Positions 41,801-53,325 of a stretch of DNA of 64,000 nucleotides are shown in pieces. The stretch is from contig JAKFVB010000021.1 of the NCBI GenBank assembly GCA_021732405.1, forward strand, positions 2,564 to 66,563, written 5' to 3'. Each line of letters begins with the position of its first letter. Position 1 is the first letter of the stretch. The notes below the pieces were generated by a model, which was given only the letters and a program-made list of their open reading frames with translations, was not told where the DNA came from and ran no database searches. The position numbers were made by a program, and so were the translations under genes. The stretch comes from Methylotenera sp. Its GTDB lineage: Bacteria; Pseudomonadota; Gammaproteobacteria; Burkholderiales; Methylophilaceae.

Positions 41801-42132
41801 GCACAAATCAAGCAGGTTCAAGTGATTTTGCCATGCTGTCATTGGCTGCAGGTGCGGTACTGTCTGACGATAATTCGCTTCCGCTGCAAACAAAGCTGGC
41901 GCGCGCAGCAGGTTTGGATGAATTGAGTTTTGGCGGCGCAGATGCTGATACTGCATCGCTGACTTTTGGTAAACGGCTATCTTCTCAATTGTATTTAAGC
42001 TATCAAAAAAGTGTTAGCGGTTTATTAGATGTGGCAAGGCTCACCTTTAATATTACGCCGCGCTGGGCCCTGCAAGCCGAAACAGGCACAGAAAGTGCGG
42101 TAGATGCTTTGTACACCTTTAGCTTTAAGTAA
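38839..42132 (+). CDS. tamB: Translocation and assembly module TamB (DUF490)
   Basis: 1097-aa beta-rich protein; C-terminal GTIRIKKGTYTAYGQVLNITRGVIAFTGPIDNPGLNIRA, SWLLLGRG; overlaps tamA; TTG start. Confidence 0.9.
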   Translation: MTLANITNWRYAKVVLLSFALLIFTPAQGEMTIHGSSNLDTLDYDVDNIHLQLTKLESRWQLSPFDSSLLVEKMRAKRLVITLRDTEKKADKSGLPERINLPFPVQIQQAEVLELVIVTPTETYTLNNVQFDLKADSKTIQLNYLRAATPYGQAQVQLNMQTVRPFALTGEASIKKASLDGSLPYDIKTQLAGDLNSLKFELNPLLILQNNQLAIAPNATNDLIAANMQINGEIGLANDYPLKLVAHLTNLKPEKLGSYPVGLLNIDIDVQGDVGKKTGLQVQMLAKDSYLQTDNAKQPVAFAGNFVVIGNQINAIDLNANIASNVFKATGSLGVADSILEWRADLPLLSTFGREFSGQATASGSLAGTFENLALRLTLAAQKLQLPNKIQLEKLDGQATMLADANGTVDATFNADGLKVAQNPVMNAALSLQGARAAHQLKLTAISQQKIVPFQFETLLQGGLNGDTWQGFIQSLQLKGETPVTLQAPAKLSATLQNVALGNAVLQLTKGRLEIDGLQAGNKGFVSQGKLSQLALDDLPPSVFQLPEKLKGNPVFSGYWNINAVESANAQILFKLDSGDLALSDSAGVSKPLGLQNLSAELKIINNQADLTWLLDGKQLGHFDGHLTTRLTKVESGFALMANAPLTINSNAQLNSLAWLPLSDSLADAQLDGSLSMRLSADGTMQKPNLRGNAIGKNLQFVLPSQGVSLTEGTLQANFEGDKLQIKEAVWKGGSGYLRTNGTLQLINQQPNIALNWVAEQFTVLSGADRLLVLNGAGKTTLADDLLTISGDFKVVKGLVGLPDDDVPTLADDVVVLGRTEIVNDDALKILLNNLRIDLGDDFTLRGRGLDAQLSGALTLVGLTQYLPHTEGTIRIKKGTYTAYGQVLNITRGVIAFTGPIDNPGLNIRAMRNAPSSNDSIIKSNAETASNSDTLTGSNFSQTTSTNVQNVNAGVEITGNGLNPAVKLVSEPNVPDTEKLSWLLLGRGTNQAGSSDFAMLSLAAGAVLSDDNSLPLQTKLARAAGLDELSFGGADADTASLTFGKRLSSQLYLSYQKSVSGLLDVARLTFNITPRWALQAETGTESAVDALYTFSFK

Positions 42133-42209
42133 TTGATTGGTGAAAGTTAAGCACAAAACTTAACGCTTATTTTATGGTTAATTTTTGGTAGATAAGCAAT
42201 AATTCCACA

Positions 42210-42238
42210 TTGACCATGCTAGCTTGCAAGCGTAGAAT
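42210..42238 (+). promoter_or_regulatory. Putative sigma70 promoter TTGACC-N17-TAGAAT upstream of tpiA
   Basis: -35 at 42210-42215, -10 at 42233-42238, 17-bp spacing; spacer contains GCTTGCAAGC palindrome (42222-42231). Confidence 0.6.
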
Positions 42239-42263
42239 TCGCGCCAATTCTTAAGGCATTTTA

Positions 42264-43067
42264 ATGAGCCAACACTTCACACATCAGCTTGCTAAAAAAC
42301 CAATAGCTGCAAAAAAAATAGTCATTGCCAACTGGAAAATGCATGGCAATCTCAAGCAAAATCAAGCGTTATTAACACAATATATTGCTTCACTTTCTGA
42401 TTTAAAACAGACAAAAGTGGTGGTTTGCGCGCCATATCCCTACTTAGCGCAATTACAACAAATGCTACAGCACACTGATATTGCATGGGGTGCGCAAAAT
42501 ATGGCTAAAAGTGCAGAGGGCGCTTACACGGGCGAAGTCAGCGCCGCCATGTTAAAAGACTTTGGTTGCGAATATGTGATTATTGGCCATTCAGAGCGCG
42601 CAACCGCCTACTGCGAATCAGATGAAAATATTGCGCAAAAATTCCTGCAGGCAAAACAGCATGGGCTAACGCCTATTTTGTGTGTGGGCGAAACGTTAAT
42701 TGAGCGCGAAGCTGGGGTGATGGAGTTAGTTATCGGCAAACAGTTAGATACGATTATTGATTTGCACGGGGCTGCAATTTTCGCAGATAGTATTATTTCG
42801 TACGAGCCGATTTGGGCGATTGGCACAGGCTTGGCAGCCACACCAGCACAAGCGCAGGCCATGCATAAATTTATTCGCAACAAAATTGCCAACTTAAATC
42901 AAGAGGCGGCTAATCACTCAAAAATCCTCTACGGAGGAAGCGTAAACCCTCAAAATGCGGTACAATTATTTGTTGTATCGAATATCGATGGTGGGCTGAT
43001 TGGAAAATGCTCACTTGAATCGCAGGCTTTTGAAAAAATATGCGCTGCGGCTGATTCGGCAATTTAA
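42264..43067 (+). CDS. tpiA: Triosephosphate isomerase
   Basis: VIANWKMHGN; YVIIGHSERA; ISYEPIWAIGTG; ILYGGSVNPQNA. Confidence 0.96.
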   Translation: MSQHFTHQLAKKPIAAKKIVIANWKMHGNLKQNQALLTQYIASLSDLKQTKVVVCAPYPYLAQLQQMLQHTDIAWGAQNMAKSAEGAYTGEVSAAMLKDFGCEYVIIGHSERATAYCESDENIAQKFLQAKQHGLTPILCVGETLIEREAGVMELVIGKQLDTIIDLHGAAIFADSIISYEPIWAIGTGLAATPAQAQAMHKFIRNKIANLNQEAANHSKILYGGSVNPQNAVQLFVVSNIDGGLIGKCSLESQAFEKICAAADSAI

Positions 43068-43163
43068 ATATAGCGTTTAAGTTGCCAGTTTTAAATAATA
43101 GTAAACGGTTGATAAGCAAGCAAAGCGCTTGCTTTTATTGCAACCACTTTTGGAATTAGTTTA

Positions 43164-43526
43164 ATGGAAAATTTAATTACAGTTATTCATGTGTTGGCAG
43201 CAGCAGGTGTGATTGGCTTGGTATTGTTGCAACACGGTAAAGGCGCCGATATGGGTGCTGCATTTGGTAGTGGCGCATCAGGCAGTTTGTTTGGTGTCAG
43301 TGGCTCATCTAATATTTTAAGTAAATTAACATCTATTTGCGTGGTGGTTTTTTTCTGCACTAGCTTAACGCTTGCTTATATGGCTAGTCATCGCGCAGGT
43401 AGTAGCAGTGTGATTAAAATGCCAGCAAAAGCTGTAGAAATAAATAGCGATTCTACAAAATCAGATGCAACTAAAACGCCAGAAATAGCACCAAGCGGTA
43501 ATGCCGCCAAAGATGTTCCAAATTAG
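43164..43526 (+). CDS. secG: Preprotein translocase subunit SecG
   Basis: VLLQHGKGADMGAAFGSGASGSLFGVSGSSNILSKLT. Confidence 0.95.
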   Translation: MENLITVIHVLAAAGVIGLVLLQHGKGADMGAAFGSGASGSLFGVSGSSNILSKLTSICVVVFFCTSLTLAYMASHRAGSSSVIKMPAKAVEINSDSTKSDATKTPEIAPSGNAAKDVPN

Positions 43527-43570
43527 TTTATTTTAACTATTTGTTGAATAATAAACCAAGCACCGTAAAT

Positions 43571-43655
43571 GCCGTCGTGGTGGAATTGGTAGACACGCTA
43601 TCTTGAGGGGGTAGTGGCGAAAGTCGTGAGAGTTCGAGTCTCTCCGTCGGCACCA
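43571..43655 (+). tRNA. tRNA-Leu (anticodon GAG), CCA encoded
   Basis: GCCGTCG...CGTCGGCACCA acceptor stem; anticodon arm CTATC-TTGAGGG-GGTAG; long variable arm; GTTCGAGTC T-loop. Confidence 0.95.
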
Positions 43656-43795
43656 GTAATTAGTTTCAAACTAAACAAACAATAAAACTATAATAAGTAT
43701 AAAAATTGCTCTAAAAATGTGGTTAAGATGTTTTAATTGTTGAGCCAAAAGCAAAACAATTAAAATCTGTTGCAAATTCTTGTTAGGAAGTTTCT

Positions 43796-44152
43796 GTGCT
43801 GGAAAATTACTTTCCAATCTTGTTGTTTATCTTAGTGGGCCTTGCCGTAGGGCTTGGGCCACTTGTCATCGGTAAAATCGTTTCCCCTAGCAGGCCAGAT
43901 AGCGAAAAAAACTCACCCTATGAGTGCGGTTTTGAGGCGTTTGAAGACGCGCGTATGAAATTTGATGTGCGCTATTATCTGGTCGCCATTCTGTTTATTC
44001 TTTTCGATTTAGAAATTGCATTTTTATTCCCGTGGGCAGTTGTGTTGCAAGAAATCGGCTTGGCTGGATTTCTAGCGATGATGCTGTTTTTATTCGTGCT
44101 GGTGGTTGGATTTGTGTATGAATGGATGAAAGGCGCTCTTGAGTGGGATTAA
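43796..44152 (+). CDS. nuoA: NADH-quinone oxidoreductase subunit A (GTG start)
   Basis: [41 protein letters not shown]. Confidence 0.96.
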   Translation: MLENYFPILLFILVGLAVGLGPLVIGKIVSPSRPDSEKNSPYECGFEAFEDARMKFDVRYYLVAILFILFDLEIAFLFPWAVVLQEIGLAGFLAMMLFLFVLVVGFVYEWMKGALEWD

Positions 44153-44218
44153 AACAATGGGATTAACGCGCTTAAATAAATTTTGCCTCAAAAAACGGGT
44201 TAAGTTCGGAGCTAAAGC

Positions 44219-44695
44219 ATGAGCTTAGAGGGCGTCTTAGAAAAAGGTTTTGTTACCACCACGCTAGATACCGTGATTAACTACACGCGCACTGGTTCTT
44301 TATGGCCAATGACTTTTGGTTTGGCTTGCTGTGCGGTGGAGATGATGCATGCAGGTGCTTCGCGTTATGATTTAGACCGATTCGGAATTGTGTTTAGACC
44401 TAGCCCAAGGCAGTCTGATGTGATGATTGTGGCGGGTACTTTGGTGAATAAAATGGCGCCAGCATTGCGCAAAGTGTACGACCAAATGGCAGAGCCGCGT
44501 TGGGTGATTTCAATGGGTAGTTGCGCTAATGGTGGTGGTTATTATCACTATTCCTATGCTGTGGTACGCGGCTGTGACCGCATCGTGCCGGTAGATGTGT
44601 ATGTGCCAGGTTGCCCACCAACGGCTGAAGCTTTGCTTTATGGCATTATTCAGTTGCAGAAAAAAATCAGACGTACTAATACGATTGCCAGATAA
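44219..44695 (+). CDS. nuoB: NADH-quinone oxidoreductase subunit B
   Basis: [55 protein letters not shown]. Confidence 0.97.
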   Translation: MSLEGVLEKGFVTTTLDTVINYTRTGSLWPMTFGLACCAVEMMHAGASRYDLDRFGIVFRPSPRQSDVMIVAGTLVNKMAPALRKVYDQMAEPRWVISMGSCANGGGYYHYSYAVVRGCDRIVPVDVYVPGCPPTAEALLYGIIQLQKKIRRTNTIAR

Positions 44696-44700
44696 TTCTT

Positions 44701-45294
44701 ATGTCACTTAAACTCGATCAATTATCGGCTCAGCTAAAGCTTGCCTTAAGCGATAAAATCACGCAATTAACGGTTGCACTAGATGAAATTACCATTGAAT
44801 GCCGTGCTGATCATTACATTGCCGTGTGCACAAAATTGCGTGACCACGCAGAGCTTAAATTTGAGCAGTTAATTGATTTATGCGGCGTAGATTACAGCGA
44901 ATATAAAGACGGTATTTGGGAGGGTGCGCGCTACGCCATGGTGTTGCACTTATTATCTGTCAGCCTTAATCAGCGCGTGCGTTTACGTGTATTTGCGCAA
45001 GATGATGATTTTCCTGTATTGCCTACTTTGGTAGAAGTGTGGCCAGCAGCCAATTGGTTTGAGCGTGAAGCCTTTGATTTGTATGGCTTAATGTTTGAAA
45101 ATCATCCTGATTTGCGTCGGCTTTTAACCGACTACGGTTTTGTTGGTCATCCATTCCGCAAAGATTTCCCTATGATCGGCAATGTAGAAATGCGCTATGA
45201 CCCAGAGCAGCAGCGTGTGATTTACCAGCCTGTTTCAATTGAGCTGCGTAATAATGTGCCGCGCGTGATTCGTGATGAAGGGGTGCATCAATAA
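44701..45294 (+). CDS. nuoC: NADH-quinone oxidoreductase subunit C
   Basis: [39 protein letters not shown]. Confidence 0.97.
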   Translation: MSLKLDQLSAQLKLALSDKITQLTVALDEITIECRADHYIAVCTKLRDHAELKFEQLIDLCGVDYSEYKDGIWEGARYAMVLHLLSVSLNQRVRLRVFAQDDDFPVLPTLVEVWPAANWFEREAFDLYGLMFENHPDLRRLLTDYGFVGHPFRKDFPMIGNVEMRYDPEQQRVIYQPVSIELRNNVPRVIRDEGVHQ

Positions 45295-46547
45295 TGGCTG
45301 AAATTAGAAATTACACCATGAACTTTGGCCCACAGCATCCTGCAGCGCATGGTGTATTGCGTTTGGTGCTGGAGCTGGATGGTGAAGTCATCCAACGTGC
45401 TGATCCGCATATTGGCCTGTTGCATCGCGCCACTGAAAAACTAGCCGAAAATCGTACCTATTTACAGTCAATTCCATACATGGATAGGCTGGATTACGTT
45501 TCCATGATGGCGAATGAGCATGCTTACGTCATGACCATTGAAAAAATGATGGGTATTGACGTGCCAATTCGTGCGCAATATATCCGTGTCATGTTCGACG
45601 AGATTACCCGCGTTTTAAATCATTTGTTGTGGCTAGGCGCGCATGCGCTAGACGTTGGCGCCATGACGGTATTTTTATACGCATTTAGAGAGCGTGAAGA
45701 CCTGTTTGACTGCTATGAAGCGGTTTCTGGCGCGCGTATGCATGCCGCATATTACCGTCCAGGTGGAGTATATCGCGATTTGCCGAATCAAATGCCTCAG
45801 CACGAAACGACAAAATTCCGCAGCGCAAAACAAATTAGCAAGCTAAATGACAACCGTCAAGGTTCATTTTTAGATTTCATTGAAGACTTTACTAATCGCT
45901 TTCCCACTTATATCGATGAATACGAAACGCTATTAACCGATAACCGTATCTGGAAACAGCGTACCGTTGGCATCGGTGTAGTGTCACCTGAGCGCGCTTT
46001 GGCGCTGGGTTTTACAGGGCCAATGTTGCGCGGCTCTGGCGTCGAGTGGGACTTGCGTAAAAAACAACCTTACGAAGTGTATGCCAATTTAGATTTTGAC
46101 ATTCCAGTTGGCGTGAATGGTGATTGTTACGATCGTTATTTGGTACGCATGGAAGAATTCAGGCAATCCAACAACATTATCAAGCAATGTATTAATTGGT
46201 TGCGCGCTAACCCTGGCCCAGTGATTACTACCGATAATAAAGTAGCGCCGCCAGACCGTGAAGGCATGAAAACCAATATGGAAGACATGATTCACCACTT
46301 TAAATTGTTCACTGAAGGTTTTCATGTGCCAGCTGGTGAAGCTTACGCTGCAGTAGAGCATCCAAAAGGCGAATTCGGTATTTACATGATTTCTGATGGC
46401 GCTAATAAGCCTTATCGTTTAAAGATTCGTGCGCCCGGTTACCCGCATCTTGCGGCACTAGATGAAATGACTAAAGGCCATATGATTGCCGATTTGGTAG
46501 CCATTATCGGCACACAAGATATCGTATTTGGTGAGATTGATAGGTAG
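45294..46547 (+). CDS. nuoD: NADH-quinone oxidoreductase subunit D
   Basis: [36 protein letters not shown]; terminal GEIDR. Confidence 0.97.
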   Translation: MAEIRNYTMNFGPQHPAAHGVLRLVLELDGEVIQRADPHIGLLHRATEKLAENRTYLQSIPYMDRLDYVSMMANEHAYVMTIEKMMGIDVPIRAQYIRVMFDEITRVLNHLLWLGAHALDVGAMTVFLYAFREREDLFDCYEAVSGARMHAAYYRPGGVYRDLPNQMPQHETTKFRSAKQISKLNDNRQGSFLDFIEDFTNRFPTYIDEYETLLTDNRIWKQRTVGIGVVSPERALALGFTGPMLRGSGVEWDLRKKQPYEVYANLDFDIPVGVNGDCYDRYLVRMEEFRQSNNIIKQCINWLRANPGPVITTDNKVAPPDREGMKTNMEDMIHHFKLFTEGFHVPAGEAYAAVEHPKGEFGIYMISDGANKPYRLKIRAPGYPHLAALDEMTKGHMIADLVAIIGTQDIVFGEIDR

Positions 46548-46549
46548 TT

Positions 46550-47023
46550 ATGCTTAGTACAGAATCCATCGCAAAAATTGATTACGAACTCACCAAATAT
46601 CCCGCCGATAAACGGCAGGCGGCAGTGATGAGTGCACTGCGTATCGTACAAACAGAGCGTGGTTGGTTGTCAAAAGAAAGTATCACCGAAGTCGCCGAGT
46701 ACTTACGTATTCCTGAAATCGCAGCGATGGAAGTGGCGACTTTTTATAATATGTACGATTTGCAGCCAGTAGGAAAATACAAAATCAGTATCTGTACTAA
46801 TATCTCCTGCATGCTGCGTGATTCCGATGCAATTGTGACCCACTTGCAGAGCAAGCTGGGCGTAGGCTTTAATGAAGTGACGGTTGACGGAAAATTCTGC
46901 TTGAAAGAAGGCGAGTGCATGGGCGCTTGCGGCGGTGCGCCTTTATTGATTGTGAATAATCACACCATGCACGAATTTTTAACAGTGGATAAAGTCGACG
47001 CTATTTTAGAGGAGCTAAAATAG
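46550..47023 (+). CDS. nuoE: NADH-quinone oxidoreductase subunit E
   Basis: [37 protein letters not shown]-like (CMGACGGAP). Confidence 0.96.
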   Translation: MLSTESIAKIDYELTKYPADKRQAAVMSALRIVQTERGWLSKESITEVAEYLRIPEIAAMEVATFYNMYDLQPVGKYKISICTNISCMLRDSDAIVTHLQSKLGVGFNEVTVDGKFCLKEGECMGACGGAPLLIVNNHTMHEFLTVDKVDAILEELK

Positions 47024-48339
47024 TGGCTGCAACAAACAAAAAACCTGTGATGACCGACTTAAAAGGTCAAACATTACTGACATTACGCTCATTAAATGAA
47101 AAGAACCCAGCTTCATTAGAAACCTATATTAAGCTCGGTGGTTACGCACAATTAAAAAGAATCGTCACCGAAAAAGTAAAAGCCACCGATATCATCACAC
47201 AAATCAAAACCTCCAATTTACGTGGTCGTGGCGGCGCAGGCTTTCCGACTGGTCTTAAATGGAGTTTTATGCCGCGTTATTATGACGGCACAAAATATCT
47301 GGTTTGTAACAGCGATGAAGGCGAGCCAGGCACATTTAAAGACCGCGATATTATTCGTTACAACCCGCACCAATTGATTGAAGGTATGGCGATTGCCGCT
47401 TATACATTAGGTGCGCGCGTTGGATATAACTATATTCATGGTGAGATTTGGCAAGACTACGATATTTTTGAAGCGGCTTTGCATGAAGCCAAAGCAGCTG
47501 GTTATTTAGGCGAAAATCTATTTGGCAGCAACTTTAGTTTTGATTTGTACGCGGTGCATGGCTATGGTGCGTATATTTGCGGTGAAGAAACGGCATTAAT
47601 CGAATCAATCGAAGGCAAAAAAGGTCAGCCGCGTTTCAAGCCGCCATTCCCTGCCAGTTATGGTGTATTCGGCAAGCCGACTAATGTCAATAATACAGAA
47701 AGTTATAGCAGCATTCCTTGGATTCTGCAGCATGGTGGTCAGGCGTTTGCCGATTTAGGCGTACCTAATTCTGGCGGTACCAAGTTATTTTCTGTTTCAG
47801 GCCATGTAGAAAAGCCAGGTAATTATGAAGTAAAAATGGGCATGCCCTTTGCTGAGTTATTGGAATTGGCAGGCGGTATCTGGAAAGGCCGCAAATTAAA
47901 AGCAGTGATTCCAGGCGGACCATCTACGGCAGTCATGACAGCAGAAATGATTCAAATCGCAACCATGGATTATGATGGTTTAAGTAAGGCAGGTTCAAGC
48001 CTGGGTGCGGGTTCTATGATTGTGATGGACGACACCACTTGCATGGTGAAAACGCTTAAGCGTTTATCCTATTTCTTCTACGAAGAAAGCTGCGGCCAGT
48101 GCACGCCATGCCGCGAAGGTACTGGCTGGGTGTACCGCGTCATCAGCCGCATCGTTGATGGCAAAGGTAAAATGGAAGATTTGGATTTGTTAACAGACGT
48201 GAGCAATAATATTTCAGGTCGCACAATCTGCGCATTGGGTGATGCTGCTGCAACGCCTGTTTTGAGTTTTATTAAACATTTCAGACCTGAGTTTGAGTAT
48301 TACATAACCCATGGTAAAAGCATGGTGGATGGAAAATAA
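47023..48339 (+). CDS. nuoF: NADH-quinone oxidoreductase subunit F
   Basis: [46 protein letters not shown]. Confidence 0.97.
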   Translation: MAATNKKPVMTDLKGQTLLTLRSLNEKNPASLETYIKLGGYAQLKRIVTEKVKATDIITQIKTSNLRGRGGAGFPTGLKWSFMPRYYDGTKYLVCNSDEGEPGTFKDRDIIRYNPHQLIEGMAIAAYTLGARVGYNYIHGEIWQDYDIFEAALHEAKAAGYLGENLFGSNFSFDLYAVHGYGAYICGEETALIESIEGKKGQPRFKPPFPASYGVFGKPTNVNNTESYSSIPWILQHGGQAFADLGVPNSGGTKLFSVSGHVEKPGNYEVKMGMPFAELLELAGGIWKGRKLKAVIPGGPSTAVMTAEMIQIATMDYDGLSKAGSSLGAGSMIVMDDTTCMVKTLKRLSYFFYEESCGQCTPCREGTGWVYRVISRIVDGKGKMEDLDLLTDVSNNISGRTICALGDAAATPVLSFIKHFRPEFEYYITHGKSMVDGK

Positions 48340-48342
48340 CGT

Positions 48343-50787
48343 ATGTTAAATATTGAAATAGACGGCAAACCACTAGAAGTCGAACACGGCAGCACGATTA
48401 TTGATGCGGCTGATAAGGTAGGTATTGAGATTCCACGTTTTTGTTATCACAAAAAATTGTCGGTAGCGGCTAATTGCCGTATGTGCCTGGTGCAGGTTGA
48501 AAAATTCAACAAGCCATTGCCAGCTTGTGCTACACCAGTGGCCGACGGCATGAAGATTTTTACCCGCAGCAAATCAGCGGTTGAAGCACAAAAAAGCGTG
48601 ATGGAATTTTTGCTGATTAACCACCCATTAGATTGCCCAATTTGCGATCAAGGTGGCGAGTGCGATTTGCAAGATATTGCTGTGGCTTACGGCGCTAGTG
48701 GTTCACGTTATACAGAAGAAAAGCGTGTGGTTTTAAATAAAAATATCGGCCCGCTTATTAGCACTGATATGACGCGTTGCATTCAATGTACACGCTGTGT
48801 TCGCTTCTTAAAAGAAGTAGGCGGCATGCAAGAGCTTGGCTTGGTTGGTCGCGGCGAACATGCCGAAATTACCGCTTATGTTGATAAATCAGTTAACTCG
48901 GAATTAAGCGGCAATATCATTGATTTATGCCCTGTAGGCGCACTCACCAACAAGCCATTCCGTTATTCAGCACGTAGCTGGGAGCTGACACGTCGCCCCA
49001 GTATTGCGCCGCATGATGGTTTGGGTTCGCATATTGAAGTGCATGTAAAAGATAATAAGGTTATGCGTGTATTGCCGCGCGAAAAAGAAAGCATTAACGA
49101 ATGCTGGTTGTCCGATCGTGACAGATATTCTTACGTTGGTTTAAATAGCCCAGACCGCTTAAAAGTGCCGATGATTAAGCACAACGGCGCATGGGTAGAA
49201 ACCGATTGGAAAACGGCTTTAGAATTTGCTGCTGGGCAGATTAAAGATATCACTAATCAGCATGGTGCTGATTCGCTAGGTGTGCTGGTTTCACCTAATA
49301 GCACCATGGAAGAAGGCTATTTAATCAAGCAGTTAGCTAATGGATTAGGTTGTGGTAACGTGGATTACCGCCTACGCCAAACCGATTTTAGATTAGATGG
49401 CAAACGTGTAGGAACGCCTTGGATGGGTTGCAATATTCAAGAGATTGAAGAGCTAGACCGTATCTTGATAATCGGCTCTAATTTGCGTAATGAGCATCCG
49501 TTATTGGCGCAGCGATTCCGTAAAGCAGTTGCCAATGGCGCAGAGCTATCAATTGTGAGTCCGCTGGATAACGATCCACTCATGAAGATTGCACACAAAG
49601 TGATTGTGCGTCCGAATGATATGGTGAATGTGCTGGGACAAATCTTAAAAGCCATGTCTGGTTTGCAACGTTTGTCACTATGTTTGCCACCATCACTCAA
49701 TGCTTTGCTTGAAACCATTAAAGTACGCCCAAATACGCAAGCGATGGCTGAAAGTTTGGCGGGTTTGGCTGGCTTAAACGGTACGGTGGATTTGGTTGCG
49801 CCAAAAGTCGGACTTTTCTTGGGTAATATGGCATTAAGTGACCCACGTTTTACCGAAATGTATAGCATGATGGAAGCGATTGGCGGCATATGTGGTGCCA
49901 AAGGTGGCATATTGCCTGCTGCTGCAAATAGCACGGGTATGCATTTAATGGGCGTAATGCCTAACAGCACGGGCATGCATGCACGCGCTATGCTGGAAGT
50001 GCCACGCAAAGCGTATTTATTATTGAATGTTGAGCCAGAATTAGATTGTCAGCATGCCGCTTTAGCAAAAATCGCTATGGCCCAAGCCGAATGTGTTGTG
50101 GCCTTAACTGCTTTCAAATCAGAGGCGCTAGAAAATGCCGATGTATTGTTACCAATTGCGCCGTTTACCGAAACGTCGGGCAGCTTTATGAGTATGGAAG
50201 GGCGCGTGCAAAGCTTTGCAGCCGTTGCTAAGCCGCTTGGTGAATGCCGTCCCGCTTGGAAAGTATTACGCGTTTTGGCGAATACCTTAGGATTAGAAGG
50301 TTTTGATTTTGATAGTAGTGAAGCCGTTAAAAACGCCATCTTTAAAGGTGAAAAACCTTCAACAGTAGTATGGCGTAGCCTTAACAACAACTTAAAAGAG
50401 TTGGTTGAGATTGAAGTCAATATCAAGTCGGCTGGTTTGCAACGTATTGGCGAAGTGCCGCAATATGAATCTGATCCAATCGTGCGTCGCTCAACACCGC
50501 TACAAAAAACCAAGTACAACATTCGGCCAATGGCACGTATGCGTGCCGAGCAAATGGCGCAATTAGGTTTGGTTGAGGGTGATGTCGTATTGGCTAGCCA
50601 AGACAAAGGCAGTGCTGTATTACAGGTTAAATTAGACAATCATGTAGCGATGGGTTGCGTACGCGTTGCAGCATCGCACGAATTAACCACTGGCTTGGGT
50701 GATTTAATGGGCGATATTAGCATTGAAAAAACCAGTAAAGAGCTTTACAAACCGTATGAAACAACCATGATGAAAGTGGTTGCATAA
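48343..50787 (+). CDS. nuoG: NADH-quinone oxidoreductase subunit G
   Basis: N-terminal 2Fe-2S ([21 protein letters not shown]), [26 protein letters not shown], molybdopterin-oxidoreductase-like C-terminus. Confidence 0.96.
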   Translation: MLNIEIDGKPLEVEHGSTIIDAADKVGIEIPRFCYHKKLSVAANCRMCLVQVEKFNKPLPACATPVADGMKIFTRSKSAVEAQKSVMEFLLINHPLDCPICDQGGECDLQDIAVAYGASGSRYTEEKRVVLNKNIGPLISTDMTRCIQCTRCVRFLKEVGGMQELGLVGRGEHAEITAYVDKSVNSELSGNIIDLCPVGALTNKPFRYSARSWELTRRPSIAPHDGLGSHIEVHVKDNKVMRVLPREKESINECWLSDRDRYSYVGLNSPDRLKVPMIKHNGAWVETDWKTALEFAAGQIKDITNQHGADSLGVLVSPNSTMEEGYLIKQLANGLGCGNVDYRLRQTDFRLDGKRVGTPWMGCNIQEIEELDRILIIGSNLRNEHPLLAQRFRKAVANGAELSIVSPLDNDPLMKIAHKVIVRPNDMVNVLGQILKAMSGLQRLSLCLPPSLNALLETIKVRPNTQAMAESLAGLAGLNGTVDLVAPKVGLFLGNMALSDPRFTEMYSMMEAIGGICGAKGGILPAAANSTGMHLMGVMPNSTGMHARAMLEVPRKAYLLLNVEPELDCQHAALAKIAMAQAECVVALTAFKSEALENADVLLPIAPFTETSGSFMSMEGRVQSFAAVAKPLGECRPAWKVLRVLANTLGLEGFDFDSSEAVKNAIFKGEKPSTVVWRSLNNNLKELVEIEVNIKSAGLQRIGEVPQYESDPIVRRSTPLQKTKYNIRPMARMRAEQMAQLGLVEGDVVLASQDKGSAVLQVKLDNHVAMGCVRVAASHELTTGLGDLMGDISIEKTSKELYKPYETTMMKVVA

Positions 50788-51815
50788 TGGAATTTTTGGC
50801 TAACATATTTGGCGGGTATTGGGATGCAGTGCATCTGACTGGCTGGACATTAATCAAAATCGTCGCCATCGTATTGCCGTTGATGATTGCAGTGGCTTAT
50901 CTGACATGGGCTGAGCGTAAAGTAATTGGCTACATGCAAGTGCGAGTGGGCCCTAACCGTGTGGGTTATTTTGGGTTGCTACAACCGTTTGCCGATGCGA
51001 TTAAGCTGATATTCAAAGAAATTGTGGTGCCAACAGCTTCAAATAAAGCGTTATTTTTTATTGGGCCAGTCTTAGCCATTGCACCAGCCTTTGCGGCTTG
51101 GGCAGTGATTCCGTTTGATGCTACATTAGTTTTAGCCAAACTTGATGCTGGGTTGCTATATATTCTGGCCATGACATCCGTTGCCGTTTACGGTGTGATA
51201 ATCGCAGGTTGGGCATCTAACTCTAAATACGCCTTTTTAGGTAGCTTGCGCTCTGCGGCACAAATTGTGTCTTACGAAATTGCCATGGGTTTTGCATTGG
51301 TTGGCGTGTTAATGTGCGCAAACTCGTTAAATCTAGGCAAAATCGTCATGGGTCAAGCGGGCGGTTTCTGGCACTGGTATTTCATCCCTTTATTCCCTTT
51401 ATTCGTGGTGTATTTTATTAGTGCGGTGGCAGAGACTAATCGCGCGCCGTTTGATGTAGCCGAGGGTGAATCAGAAATTGTGGCTGGTTTTCATGTGGAA
51501 TATTCTGGCCCTGGCTTTATGGTGTTTTTCTTGGCGGAGTATGCCAATATTTGGCTGGTTTGCGCGTTAGCTGCCACCATGTTCTTAGGCGGTTGGTTGT
51601 CGCCGGTACCATTTTTACCCGATAGCATTTTATGGTTTTTAGCCAAAATGTGTTTTTTGGTATTTTTCTTTTTATGGTTTAGGGCAACATTTCCGCGCTA
51701 CCGCTATGACCAAATCATGCGTTTGGGCTGGAAAATATTTATTCCAATTACTTTGGTGTGGATTATATTCGTGGGTGCGATGATGCAAACTAATTTGGCT
51801 TATTTGTTCCATTAA
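50787..51815 (+). CDS. nuoH: NADH-quinone oxidoreductase subunit H
   Basis: [63 protein letters not shown]. Confidence 0.97.
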   Translation: MEFLANIFGGYWDAVHLTGWTLIKIVAIVLPLMIAVAYLTWAERKVIGYMQVRVGPNRVGYFGLLQPFADAIKLIFKEIVVPTASNKALFFIGPVLAIAPAFAAWAVIPFDATLVLAKLDAGLLYILAMTSVAVYGVIIAGWASNSKYAFLGSLRSAAQIVSYEIAMGFALVGVLMCANSLNLGKIVMGQAGGFWHWYFIPLFPLFVVYFISAVAETNRAPFDVAEGESEIVAGFHVEYSGPGFMVFFLAEYANIWLVCALAATMFLGGWLSPVPFLPDSILWFLAKMCFLVFFFLWFRATFPRYRYDQIMRLGWKIFIPITLVWIIFVGAMMQTNLAYLFH

Positions 51816-51816
51816 T

Positions 51817-52308
51817 ATGTTTAATACAATCAAAAATACACTTGGTAGTTTAATGCTGTGGGAGCTGCTGAAAGGCATGGCGCTCACAGGCCGTTACTTT
51901 TTCGCGCGCAAAATTACTATTCAATACCCTGAAGAGCGTACGCCGCAATCGAATCGTTTTCGTGGTTTGCATGCGCTACGCCGCTATCCAAACGGTGAAG
52001 AGCGTTGCATTGCCTGCAAATTGTGTGAAGCGGTTTGCCCAGCCATGGCCATTACGATTGAGTCAGAACAGCGCGAAGATAATACGCGCCGCACCACACG
52101 TTATGATATAGATTTAACCAAATGTATTTTCTGCGGCTTATGCGAAGAATCTTGCCCTGTAGATAGTATTGTTGAAACGCGCATTTTCGATTACCACGGC
52201 GAGCAACGCGGTGACTTACTTTACACCAAAGAAAAGTTGCTAGCGGTGGGCGATAAGCACGAAAAGCAAATCGCGGCAGACCGCTTGCAAGATAAAGCTT
52301 TCAGGTAA
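51817..52308 (+). CDS. nuoI: NADH-quinone oxidoreductase subunit I
   Basis: Two 4Fe-4S motifs [12 protein letters not shown] and [12 protein letters not shown]. Confidence 0.97.
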   Translation: MFNTIKNTLGSLMLWELLKGMALTGRYFFARKITIQYPEERTPQSNRFRGLHALRRYPNGEERCIACKLCEAVCPAMAITIESEQREDNTRRTTRYDIDLTKCIFCGLCEESCPVDSIVETRIFDYHGEQRGDLLYTKEKLLAVGDKHEKQIAADRLQDKAFR

Positions 52309-52346
52309 AAACCTTAATAATTGAATAAGTTAACACTTAAAAACAG

Positions 52347-52982
52347 ATGATATTTAACGATTTTATTTTTTATGCCTTAGCTGCTGTATTGTTATTTGCA
52401 GGCATTCGCGTGATTACGACACGCAATCCTGTGCATGCAGCCTTGCATCTGGTGCTGGCATTTTTTACGGCGGCTGGTATTTGGTTGCTGCTAGAAGCAG
52501 AATTTTTGGCGATTGCACTGGTATTGGTTTATGTTGGCGCCGTGATGGTGCTGTTTCTATTCGTGGTGATGATGCTAGATATCAATATCGATAAGCTGCG
52601 TGAAGGTTTTTGGGAGTATCTGCCGATGGCAGGTACTATTGGTTTATTGATGGCGGTTGAGATGGTAATGGTGCTAAGTGGTAAGTATTTTGCAGCTTCA
52701 CAAGTTGTGAATAAGCCAGCTGATTACAGTAATACAGCGGAGCTAGGACGTGTGCTGTATACCGAATACTTGCTGCCCTTTGAGCTGGCTTCGGTTGTAC
52801 TATTAGTAGCGATTATCGCTGCCATTGTTTTAACCCTAAGGGATCGTCAGGATAATAAGTCCATGAATCCAGCAGAGCAGGTGTTGGTGAAAAAGCGTGA
52901 TAGGCTACGTATTGTAAAAATGGATGCAGTCGTAGAAGCGCCGCCAGTAGAAGATCCAGCAGCAGATAAGGACAAATTATAA
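52347..52982 (+). CDS. nuoJ: NADH-quinone oxidoreductase subunit J
   Basis: [52 protein letters not shown]. Confidence 0.95.
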   Translation: MIFNDFIFYALAAVLLFAGIRVITTRNPVHAALHLVLAFFTAAGIWLLLEAEFLAIALVLVYVGAVMVLFLFVVMMLDINIDKLREGFWEYLPMAGTIGLLMAVEMVMVLSGKYFAASQVVNKPADYSNTAELGRVLYTEYLLPFELASVVLLVAIIAAIVLTLRDRQDNKSMNPAEQVLVKKRDRLRIVKMDAVVEAPPVEDPAADKDKL

Positions 52983-53293
52983 TGGCATCAGTCGGCTTGT
53001 CGCATTACCTTGTGCTGGGCGCGTTGTTATTTGCTATCAGCGTAATCGGGATTTTCTTGAATCGCAAAAACGTGATTATTTTACTAATGGCTATTGAATT
53101 GATGCTGTTAGCAGTTAACCTGAATTTTATTGCGTTTTCACATTATTTAAATGATATCGCTGGCCAAGTATTTGTATTTTTCATACTGACGGTGGCAGCG
53201 GCAGAGTCTGCAATCGGCTTGGCAATTCTAGTCGTGTTATTCCGGAATTTGCGCACCATTAATGTAGATGATCTAGATTCGCTAAAAGGTTAA
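52982..53293 (+). CDS. nuoK: NADH-quinone oxidoreductase subunit K
   Basis: [58 protein letters not shown]. Confidence 0.96.
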   Translation: MASVGLSHYLVLGALLFAISVIGIFLNRKNVIILLMAIELMLLAVNLNFIAFSHYLNDIAGQVFVFFILTVAAAESAIGLAILVVLFRNLRTINVDDLDSLKG

Positions 53294-53325
53294 TACTTTA
53301 ATTAATAGTTAAAAACATATAAAAA

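Noticed and set aside
40512-41956. Series of minus-strand ORFs inside tamB
   Set aside because: Antisense shadows; tamB is continuous and well supported.
43571-43655. Possible integration site (att) at the tRNA-Leu gene
   Set aside because: No integrase, duplicated tRNA 3' end or foreign cargo; the flanks are the standard secG-nuo synteny.
49437-50009. 190- and 196-aa minus-strand ORFs (49437..50009, 50049..50639)
   Set aside because: Antisense to nuoG coding sequence; codon-bias shadows with no independent evidence.
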